From an uncultured Anaerolineales bacterium (lineage in GTDB: Bacteria; Chloroflexota; Anaerolineae; Anaerolineales; Villigracilaceae): a stretch of DNA of 39,182 nt. Every line of letters begins with the position of its first letter. The stretch's first letter is position 1. The DNA lies in the NCBI GenBank assembly GCA_937928015.1, contig CALFXA010000283.1:1-39182 (forward strand). Reading direction: 5' to 3'. A program made the translations under genes and the position numbers. Under the pieces are notes generated by a model. It was given only the letters and a program-made list of their open reading frames with translations. It did not search any database and was not told where the DNA came from. Positions 31,270 through 38,700 of the stretch are shown here, piece after piece.

Positions 31270-31297
31270 CGTCTCTCCTTTTGTAGAACCAACTCTC

Positions 31298-31714
31298 TTA
31301 TTGGCAGCCTGGACATAGCCCGTACAGTGTGACGTGGCTGGAGTCCAGTTTGTAGCCCGTGGATGTTTCAAGCTGGCGATACAGTTCTTCCAACGGGGCA
31401 TGTTCGATCTGCATGGAGCCGCCGCAGGCGCGGCAGATGAGGTGATGATGATTGTCGCTGGCGAGTTCGTAGACTGTTCTGCCGTTGCCCATATGCGCTG
31501 CCAACACGAATCCATTGGCCGCCAGGAACTCCAGCGTGCGGTAGACGGTGGGCTCCGTCAGCCCGGGCAATTCTGCGCGGGCCTGCTCGTAGACCTGGGA
31601 CGGGGTCAGGTGTCCGCCCGCGTGCCGCAGCACATGCAGGATGGTCATCCGCTGGGGGGTCATGCGGAAACCCTGGGCACGGAATTCGGGGGCAAACTCG
31701 CTCACACAGCTCAT
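31298..31714 (-). CDS. Fur-family metal-dependent transcriptional regulator
   Basis: A 138-residue Fur-family repressor. The winged helix lies in residues about 15-85 (MTPQRMTILHVLRHAGGHLT, then EPTVYRTLEFLAANG). The metal-sensing His cluster is DNHHHLIC (89-91). The structural zinc site is CRAC (94-97) and CPGC (134-137). It leads the operon for the CbiMQO transporter, 28 bases before CbiM, so it most likely represses metal uptake when the metal is plentiful. Whether it senses Ni, Co, Zn or Fe cannot be told. AAGGA lies seven bases before the ATG. Confidence 0.92.
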   Translation of the reverse strand: MSCVSEFAPEFRAQGFRMTPQRMTILHVLRHAGGHLTPSQVYEQARAELPGLTEPTVYRTLEFLAANGFVLAAHMGNGRTVYELASDNHHHLICRACGGSMQIEHAPLEELYRQLETSTGYKLDSSHVTLYGLCPGCQ

Positions 31715-31725
31715 AAAAGGTCCTT

Positions 31726-31745
31726 ATTGCAATTACTTACAATTG
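31726..31745 (-). promoter_or_regulatory. Candidate Fur-family operator and -10 region
   Basis: ATTGCAA-TTAC-TTACAAT (31726-31743) is an imperfect inverted repeat, overlapping a perfect CAATT-N6-AATTG (31730-31745). It sits directly upstream of the regulator's SD. Two overlapping minus-strand TATAAT boxes (31751-31761) lie just beyond it, so bound repressor would block the start of transcription. Confidence 0.5.
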
Positions 31746-31813
31746 TATATATTATATTATAGTTCCAACAGGGCACATTCTTACCGATAAGTCCTGCCAA
31801 AAAATATCAAAAG

Positions 31814-31840
31814 GCCCCGCAGAGAAAATACATGCGGGGC
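31814..31840 (-). terminator. Terminator after the small lipoprotein gene
   Basis: GCCCCGC (31814-31820) and GCGGGGC (31834-31840) form a GC-rich stem; CTTTTGATATTTTT follows on the minus strand. A second small palindrome, GATGAC-TGTCATC, lies at 31844-31856. Confidence 0.75.
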
Positions 31841-31871
31841 GTAGATGACTGTCATCTTTTACTAACGGTTC

Positions 31872-32603
31872 CTAGCGGAAGGGCATCAGCGCGAAGAGAT
31901 ATGGCCTGCCGCTGACGTACTCGAAGCCAAGCACCCAGGTCATCCAATCCAGGTTGCCGTTGGCCTGCGTCCCGCCGTAATAGACCGAGTAATAATTCCC
32001 TTCATACGGCCAGGTGGCCTGGTAGGTAGTGCCACCGACCTGGAGCTGGTCACAAGTCAACGTATAGGGGGCGTTGAAGAGCTTTAGCAAATCAGGGGCG
32101 ACCACTTCATGGAATGCGCCTGTGGTGGGCAGGCCGCTGCCGGGCGCATCGCCCCAGTTCACCTCGAAAGTGGAGTCGAACAGGAATTCGGCGTGGGGCT
32201 GGTCGTAGACCACCGTCCGCCCGTCGCGATAATAGCGGACCTCCATGCCACGCAACGGGCTGACGAGCGCCGCCAGCAACGGACCGTTCGAAGTCTGCAG
32301 GGCGGTCTTGAAGCTGTCGATGGTGGTAGTCACCTGCGGGTCCGCGCAGAAAGTGGCCGAAGGGACGGGCGTCCCGCCGACGGCGCCGCCCGCGTTGGGG
32401 ACGGTGGCGGGCACGAAGACGCCGGTCGGCGTGAAGGTCCCGAACACGGCCGGGGTGACGGTTTGGATCGGCACCGCGGTCTGGGTGGGAAAGATGAGCG
32501 GGATGACGGTGGGGGTGGCGGTGGGCCCGGTCCCGCTTGGGAGCGAACATCCCGCCAGCAGGATCAGGGTCAGCAGGCTGATTGCAATCGATCTGGTTTT
32601 CAT
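31872..32603 (-). CDS. Putative secreted lipoprotein, unknown function
   Basis: A 243-residue protein with a lipoprotein signal peptide (LLTLILLAGC, Cys at about residue 19) and a long Thr/Pro/Val linker (TATPTVIPLIFPTQTAVPIQ) to about residue 80. The globular part (82-243) contains two further cysteines (FCADPQ, LTCDQL) that could form a disulfide. No family is recognised with certainty; the layout (Cys, linker, then an alpha+beta domain of about 160 residues) is common in Anaerolineae. It is transcribed divergently from the T-box/trpB2 unit, with GAGGAG about eight bases before the ATG. Confidence 0.8.
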   Translation of the reverse strand: MKTRSIAISLLTLILLAGCSLPSGTGPTATPTVIPLIFPTQTAVPIQTVTPAVFGTFTPTGVFVPATVPNAGGAVGGTPVPSATFCADPQVTTTIDSFKTALQTSNGPLLAALVSPLRGMEVRYYRDGRTVVYDQPHAEFLFDSTFEVNWGDAPGSGLPTTGAFHEVVAPDLLKLFNAPYTLTCDQLQVGGTTYQATWPYEGNYYSVYYGGTQANGNLDWMTWVLGFEYVSGRPYLFALMPFR

Positions 32604-32624
32604 GGTGAAATCTCCTCGCGACTA

Positions 32625-32652
32625 TTGACAATTCCTTTGGTTGGCATATAAT
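32625..32652 (+). promoter_or_regulatory. Sigma70-type promoter of the trpB2 unit
   Basis: TTGACA (32625-32630) and TATAAT (32647-32652) are exact consensus boxes, 16 bases apart. Transcription should begin near 32659, at the 5' end of the T-box leader. Confidence 0.88.
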
Positions 32653-32897
32653 CGGCCAAAATCAGAAAGCGAAGACGAGGACGAGTACGCGTCACACGAC
32701 GGTTTTGGTAGAGAAAGCATCTACCACCCAGAGAGCAGGCGGAACGTGGTGAGAGACCTGCCCGAAACGATGAAGCCGAATGGACCTCCGAGCTGCAAGG
32801 CGAAAGCCCATGGCGAGTAACCGATGACGGATTGCCCCCGTTACAGGGCTAGAGTATAAGCCTTTTCGGCCGTACTCGAAAAGAGTGAAGCTGGCGT

Positions 32898-32924
32898 CCC
32901 GTTGCATCATAACGGGATTTTTTT
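32898..32924 (+). terminator. Terminator-like hairpin inside the T-box leader (stem III position)
   Basis: CCCGTT (32898-32903) and AACGGG (32911-32916) form a 6-bp stem followed by ATTTTTTT. It lies at the stem III position, ahead of the T-box sequence, so it may be only stem III, yet its T-run makes it look like an early terminator. Confidence 0.5.
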
Positions 32925-32955
32925 ATAGCTTCATTTGGGTGGCACCACGGATGCG

Positions 32956-32996
32956 ACAGCGTTCGTCCCATATTGGGATGAACGCTGTTTTTGTTT
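32956..32996 (+). terminator. Regulated terminator of the T-box
   Basis: A 14-bp stem (one G-T pair) with a 5-base loop and a T-tract. The left arm overlaps bases needed by the competing antiterminator around the T-box motif, as expected for transcriptional T-boxes. Confidence 0.9.
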
Positions 32997-33014
32997 GGAC
33001 CAAAAGGAGAAGAG

Positions 33015-33161
33015 ATGAACACGAACCTGATTTCCGAACCCGAAGTCACGCCCCTGCAGGAACGCATGAGCGAGGTCGTCGAAGACCGCTCTCGCCCTGC
33101 CGAACAGATCCTCAAGGAGCAGAGCGAGGAAGAGAACCGTCCTGCCGTCTTTGTGCCGTAA
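33015..33161 (+). CDS. Small 48-residue ORF between T-box and trpB2
   Basis: An ATG with an excellent AAAGGAGA site (33003-33010) opens a 48-codon frame that starts [20 protein letters not shown] and ends in RPAVFVP. It is acidic (many Glu), has no membrane segment or Cys, and has no Trp codon, so it is not a classical trp leader peptide. It lies entirely after the T-box terminator and ends 31 bases before trpB2, which has its own SD. The family is not recognised. Codon use resembles neighbouring genes (GC-rich third positions), which supports real coding. Confidence 0.65.
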   Translation: MNTNLISEPEVTPLQERMSEVVEDRSRPAEQILKEQSEEENRPAVFVP

Positions 33162-33192
33162 CGAAACCATCCACTCATCGAAGGAGTCCACC

Positions 33193-34566
33193 ATGTCTGA
33201 CCAAACCCGCTTTCTCTTGAACGAGACCGACCTGCCGAAGTTCTGGTACAACGTCCAGGCCGACAGCCCCGTGCCGCCGACCCCTGTCCTGCACCCGGGC
33301 ACCCTGGAGCCTGTCACCCCCGACTTCCTCTCCGTACTGTTCCCGATGGAGTTGATCATGCAGGAAGTCTCGGCCGAACGCTACATCCCGATCCCCGAGG
33401 AGGTGCGCGAAATCTACAAGCTGTATCGGCCCACCCCGCTGATCCGTGCCCGTCGCCTGGAACAGGCGCTTGGTACGCCCGCGCATATCTATTACAAGTA
33501 CGAAGGCGCTTCACCCTCGGGCAGTCACAAATCCAACACGGCTGTTCCGCAGGCCTTCTTCAACAAGGCGGCCGGGACCAAGGCCTTGACCACCGAAACC
33601 GGGGCGGGGCAGTGGGGTTCGGCGCTCTCGATGGCCTGTCAGATGTTCGGCCTCGACCTGGAAGTGTACATGGTCAAGGTTTCGTACACCCAGAAGCCAT
33701 ATCGCCGTATCCTGATGGAGACCTTCGGCGCGCAGGTCTTTGCCAGCCCCACCGACCGCACCAACTATGGCCGCTCGGTGCTGGCTTCCAATCCGCAAAG
33801 CCCGGGCTCGCTGGGCATCGCCATTTCGGAGGCGGTGGAGGTGGCGGCCACCTCGGGTGGCGCGAAGAAGTACAGCCTCGGCTCGGTGCTGAACCACGTG
33901 CTGATGCACCAGACCGTCATCGGCGAGGAAGCCCTCAAGCAAATGGACATGGCCGACGAGTATCCCGACGTGGTCTTCGGCTGTGTGGGCGGCGGATCGA
34001 ACTTCGCGGGAATCGCCTTCCCCTTCCTGCGCGAGAACCTGAAGAACGGAAAGCGCACACGCCTGGTAGCCGTCGAGCCGACCGCGACTCCTTCCCTGAC
34101 CAAGGGCACCTACACCTTCGACTATGGTGACACAGCCAAGATGGCGCCCGTGGTCAAGATGCACACCCTCGGCCACGACTTCGTGCCGCCGTCCATCCAC
34201 GCGGGCGGATTGCGCTATCACGGCATGGCGCCGATGGTCAGCACCCTGGTGGACGCGAACCTGATCGATGCGCTGGCCGTCCCGCAGAATGCGACTTTCG
34301 AGGCGGCCATCCAGTTTGCGCGCGCCGAGGGCATCGTGCCTGCGCCCGAGTCCTCGCACGCCATCCGCGCCGCGATCGATGAGGCGCTGGATGCCAAGGC
34401 CAAAGGCGAGAAGCGCGTCATCCTGTTCAACCTGTCGGGTCATGGCAACTTCGACATGACCGCCTACGAGTCCTACCTGCACGGCAAACTGGAGGATTAC
34501 GAATATCCTGCCGAGGCCGTGGCCGATGCCATGACGAGACTGCCCAAGGTGTCGGTCCCTGCGTAA
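33193..34566 (+). CDS. trpB: Tryptophan synthase beta chain, TrpB2 type
   Basis: A 457-residue PLP enzyme that joins indole and serine to make tryptophan. The PLP lysine is K113 (GSHKSN), the catalytic Glu is E135 ([13 protein letters not shown]), and the phosphate-binding loop is GGGSN at 266-270. The length, the long N-terminal extension ([20 protein letters not shown]) and GSHKSN identify the TrpB2 class, which often lacks a TrpA partner. No trpA or other trp gene is adjacent. TrpB2 may salvage indole. AAGGAG at 33181-33186 sets the start; an upstream frame opening at 33151 has no such site. Control by a Trp T-box means expression rises when charged tRNA-Trp is scarce. Confidence 0.95.
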   Translation: MSDQTRFLLNETDLPKFWYNVQADSPVPPTPVLHPGTLEPVTPDFLSVLFPMELIMQEVSAERYIPIPEEVREIYKLYRPTPLIRARRLEQALGTPAHIYYKYEGASPSGSHKSNTAVPQAFFNKAAGTKALTTETGAGQWGSALSMACQMFGLDLEVYMVKVSYTQKPYRRILMETFGAQVFASPTDRTNYGRSVLASNPQSPGSLGIAISEAVEVAATSGGAKKYSLGSVLNHVLMHQTVIGEEALKQMDMADEYPDVVFGCVGGGSNFAGIAFPFLRENLKNGKRTRLVAVEPTATPSLTKGTYTFDYGDTAKMAPVVKMHTLGHDFVPPSIHAGGLRYHGMAPMVSTLVDANLIDALAVPQNATFEAAIQFARAEGIVPAPESSHAIRAAIDEALDAKAKGEKRVILFNLSGHGNFDMTAYESYLHGKLEDYEYPAEAVADAMTRLPKVSVPA

Positions 34567-34581
34567 TCGAAATCGAGACAC

Positions 34582-34616
34582 AAAAAAGCCCGACTCATGC
34601 GAGTCGGGCTTTTTAC
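34582..34616. terminator. Bidirectional terminator after trpB2
   Basis: AGCCCGACTC (34587-34596) pairs with GAGTCGGGCT (34601-34610) around ATGC. A's precede and T's follow, so it works for trpB2 and for the convergent FIST gene. Confidence 0.93.
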
Positions 34617-34627
34617 TTTTTCTTGGA

Positions 34628-35773
34628 TTATTCTTCGCCGAAGAGGACCACCACGATGTGTTGGTTGAGGAAGTTGGGAGTCTCTTTGCCCTGGACGATT
34701 TGTCCGAGGGTATATCCGCCTGCCACCGGCACGGACGGGCCGAGCAAATCCTGCACCGCGGCGACCTCCGCGCCCGGGTTGGCCTTGAGCAGCATCTGCC
34801 AGGCGATGTCTACCAGCACCAGGGCGAAGGCAGGTTTGACATTGCCCAATCCGCTCAAGGCTTGCTGGGTGGCCTGCTGGGCAGCCTTCTCGCAATCGGT
34901 GCGGGTGCCGACCAGTACGTAGGCGTCGATGCCATCGCGGACGCTGCCGTTCATGCGGAAGCTGCCGTCGGCCTCCACGCGGATGGGCGCGCGCAGCATC
35001 ATCGCATCACCCTGTTCCACGCCCAGCGGATACAGGCGGGCCAGATGGCTGAGGGGTGGGAAGGCCCATTCGCGGGCGGGGAAGCCGAACAAGCCCGCGT
35101 ACGTCTCCGAGGCGGGACGCCCGTCCAGGGTGCGCAGCCAGAAGCCGCGCGAACGCGTGACGCGGAACTGACTGCCGACGGGATTCCAGCCGTGGGCAAA
35201 CCCGACGCCCATGCGCAGGTTGCCGCGCAACAGGGCGGCCGTCAGTGCGCCCGAGCCGGTCTGCACGCCCGACATCTGATAGGTGCTGCCTGTGTGCAGG
35301 TCTCCGCTGGAGAGGGCGCCCGCCAGCGTCAGGTTGTTGAGGAGTCCGCTGCACAATTGCTCCGCGTCGCCGTTGAAGCCGTCCGCGAAGAAGAGCAGGG
35401 ACTGGGGTTCGCTGCGGGTGTTGACCAGACTCATTAAACGGGTGGCCGTCTCACGTCCAGATTGGGCGTAGCCGGGCAGCCAGTGGGCCTCGGCCTGGAA
35501 GTCGCCGCTGAGCAGGGCCACCACCACCGAGTGCGGATGCAGCCCATCGGAGGTGAGTCCTGCCGGGGCACTGAATCCGATCAGCGGCGCGTCGCCCAAC
35601 AGGCTGGAGACTCCGCTGGCGACTTCGCGCGGCTGATATTGATGCGACGAGACGACCAGCGCGAGGCTGGGTGAAGCCGCGCCCAATTTGTTGAGCGCGT
35701 GATGAGCGGCCTGCAATCCCGCTTCGCGGCCATCGAGGGCCTGGGCATGTCCAACAGAGGCAAGCAGGGTCAT
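34628..35773 (-). CDS. FIST-domain sensory protein
   Basis: A 381-residue protein with FIST_N (about 20-215: LALVVSSHQYQPREVASGVS, then APLIGFSAPAGL) and FIST_C (about 220-365: SETYAGLFGFPAREWAFPPL, then MNGSVRDGIDAYVLVGTRTD) domains. FIST proteins are thought to sense small ligands such as amino acids and to work next to signalling enzymes. It starts six bases after the stop of the histidine kinase gene, in the same direction, with GAAGGA upstream, so the two probably form one sensing unit. No signal peptide or membrane helix is seen, so it is cytoplasmic. No response-regulator gene is in the window. Confidence 0.9.
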   Translation of the reverse strand: MTLLASVGHAQALDGREAGLQAAHHALNKLGAASPSLALVVSSHQYQPREVASGVSSLLGDAPLIGFSAPAGLTSDGLHPHSVVVALLSGDFQAEAHWLPGYAQSGRETATRLMSLVNTRSEPQSLLFFADGFNGDAEQLCSGLLNNLTLAGALSSGDLHTGSTYQMSGVQTGSGALTAALLRGNLRMGVGFAHGWNPVGSQFRVTRSRGFWLRTLDGRPASETYAGLFGFPAREWAFPPLSHLARLYPLGVEQGDAMMLRAPIRVEADGSFRMNGSVRDGIDAYVLVGTRTDCEKAAQQATQQALSGLGNVKPAFALVLVDIAWQMLLKANPGAEVAAVQDLLGPSVPVAGGYTLGQIVQGKETPNFLNQHIVVVLFGEE

Positions 35774-35779
35774 GTCGAT

Positions 35780-38700
35780 TTATCCTTCGGCCACCGGGAT
35801 GGTGAAGTGGAAGGTGGTACCTTTGCGGTATTCGCTCTCGAACCAGATGCGGCCGCCTTGCATTTCCACCAGGCTCTTGGTGATGTTCAAGCCCAGACCA
35901 GTGCCGGGCGCTTCGCGCGCCTTCGAGTCTTCAGAGCGGAAGAATTTCTGGAAGATCTTGGCCTGGTCTTCGGCGCTGATGCCGATCCCATTGTCCTTGA
36001 CCCACAGATGCACCACGCGCCCCGCGCCTTCGCGGTCCCACAAGTTGACCGTGTCTTCGGCGCCGACTCGAAGCGTGCCACCCTCGGGGGTGTACTTGTG
36101 CGCGTTGCTGACCAGGTTGGTGAGTACCTGTCCCACACGGGTGCGGTCGGCCCACACCTGCGGAAGTTTACCCGACAGTTCCACGTCGACGGTCTGCTTC
36201 TTGTCTTCGAGCTGACGTTTGGTGGAGCGCAAGACCTCGTCCACCAGATCAGACACTTCCATGGCTTTGAAGTCGAGGCGCAGACGGCCGGCTTCGATTT
36301 TGGAGTTGTCGTTCAGGTCCGAGACCAGGGTGGACATGCGCTCGACGTTCGAGCGGATGGTGTTGAGGAAGTTAGTCTGCATCTCGTTGATGCCGCCCAC
36401 TGCGCCACTGGCGAGCAATTCGGTGTAGCCTTTGATGGAGGTCATCGGATTCTTCAACTCGTGCGCCACGAACGAAACGAATTCGCTCTTGGCCAGGTTG
36501 GCGCGCTGCACCTCGCCGTATAGTTGTGCATTCGAAATGGCGATGGCGGCATGGTCGCTCAAACGGTTGAGGAAGGCCAGGTCCACTTGGGAGTCACTGG
36601 TGCTTTCGAGCAGGATCAAGCCGATGACCTGCGCTTCGCGGCGGATGGGGATGACCATCTGGATGTGTGCCCCGGTCAAGAGGCCGCCGCCGGAGCCGCC
36701 ACCCGCCGCCAACGCCAGACGCTGCGGCTGACCCGATTCCAGAGCGCTGCGGAAGGCGGGCAGTTGCAGGCGTGTAACCTGTTCGGTGACGGTTGCGGAA
36801 CGTTCGTCATAGCCCTGTTCGGCCATGATGCTCAGGTTGTTATCTTCCAACATGCCGATTAGACCCGCTTCGGCATGAGACTGGCGCAGGGCCCAATCGA
36901 GCGTGATGCGCATGGCGCGGTCGATTTCGAGGCTGGCGTTCAGTTCGCGGTCGATACGCTGCATAACCTGCAACTCTTCCACGCGGTTGGCCAGTTCCAG
37001 GTCGGTCAGGGTATAGAGGCGGGCGTTTTCGAGGGCCACCGCCGCCTGGCCTGCGAAGGCCGTCAACAGGTCCTGGTCGCCTTCTGCGAAGGGCATGCCA
37101 TCGCGGCGGTTGACGACTTCCACCACGCCGATGACCCTTCCCTTGGCTTGCAAGGGCACGGCCAGGATCGAGCGGGTGACGAAGCCTGTCTGCTGGTCGG
37201 TGGCGCTGAAGCGCGAAGGCGAGCTTTGGGCCTCGTTTTCGATGACGGGCATGCGCGTCTGCACGGCGCGGCCGACGATGCCGCTGCCCGAGGGTAGGCG
37301 CTGCCCGACGAGGTTGGCGGCCACGGGACCGACCGTCACTTTGAAGACCAGGTCGCCCGTCTGTTCGTCCACGAGGAAGAGGCTGCCCGCTTCACCGTTC
37401 AGAATGGTGACCGCGCTTTCGAGCATGCTCTGGAGCAGGGGTTCGAGGTCCAGCGTCCCGGACAATTGACGGGCGATCTCGTTCAACGTGGAGAGTTGAT
37501 GCGCGCGCTGCTGGGTCTCGGAAAGCAGGCGTGCCTTGACAATGGCGCCTGCGGTCTGGTCGGCGATGGCTTGCAGAAGTTGCGACTGGCTTTGGGTGTA
37601 GGTGACGCCTGTGTCGCGGTTACCGATGCTCAACACGCCGATGGTCTCGGCGGCGGCATTGAGCGGCACGCCGATCCAGGCGTAGACTCCGTCGAAGGAC
37701 GGGGTCACGTTACGGGTCTGGCATTCGCGGATGTAATCCTGGGTGAGGATCGGGCGTCCCTTGCGAATGATCTCGGGGGCCAGGCCGCTTTTGGGGGGCA
37801 GGGGCAGGTTCTCGCGTTCGGGCAGGCGGTCGCCATCCTCCACGCAGAAGCCGTAATAGTAGAAATCGTTTTCTTTGTTGTGGAGCGTGATATGGAAATG
37901 AGTCAGCGGGATGATCTGCGCGGTCTGCGCGTTGATAAGCTCCAGCACATCGTCGAAGGTGAGCGTAACGTTGACGCCCTGCGAGACGCGTACCAGCGCG
38001 TCGGTTTCGAGGATGCGCCGCTCGAGGTCGGCCACCGTTTGGACGCGCTCGATTCCCACCGAGGCCTGGTCGCTGAGGTTATCCAGGAAGGTCAGGTCCT
38101 GCGGGGTGTACGGCTGGCCCGAGCGGCGGGGTCCCAGCGCCAGCCAGCCCGCTGGAATTTCACCCTTGCCGGGCAATGCCAGGAACAGACGCGCCCCGAG
38201 CAGGTCCAGACGCGATTTCTCGGGTTCGAGAGCAGGCGGAAGGGTGACACCGTCCAGGTAGAGCGGCAGATGTTCCTGTGCAAAGTAACGCGCCAGTGGA
38301 CTGGTGGACCCGAAGCGCACATCGCTGGTGGGTCGACCGTCCTCGCCGGGCAGGGCCGTAAATTGATCATTGACCTTGTCGTACACGTACAGGTGGATAC
38401 GGTCTGGGGCGAGGGAGGAATTGACCTGTTCGCGCAGGATCTCTCCGATCTTGTTGAGGTCCAGCGCGGTGGTCATATCGTGGCTGAAGTTGGAAAGGCG
38501 CTCGGCGTACACACGCTGGCCGCGGAAGAAGGTGGCGTCCACCAATGTTTGCAGGCGGTTGCGAATCGGCTCCAGCAGGATGACCACGGCAAAGACGAAG
38601 ATGCCCACCCAGAGATTATTGGCGGGGAGGGAGGTGAAGGTCAGGAAGATCAGACTCATCCCGCCAGCGATCAATCCGTAGCCGAGCAGGACAATCAGCG

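Larger units (their letters stand above)
32660..32996 (+). promoter_or_regulatory. T-box riboswitch leader, tryptophan (UGG) specifier
   Basis: A T-box leader senses uncharged tRNA by codon pairing and by binding the tRNA CCA end. The 5' AGTA of the stem I loop-E motif is at 32684-32687. The AGAGAGC...GGTG distal region is at about 32735-32757. The 3' GAA is at 32778-32780, followed at once by TGG (32781-32783), the Trp codon. The conserved T-box GGGTGGCACCACGG is at 32937-32950, with UGGC able to pair with the tRNA end. The final terminator stem is ACAGCGTTCGTCCC (32956-32969) with its complement (32975-32988; one G-T pair) and TTTTTGTTT. The regulated gene is trpB2, so the specifier and product agree. 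Confidence 0.92.
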
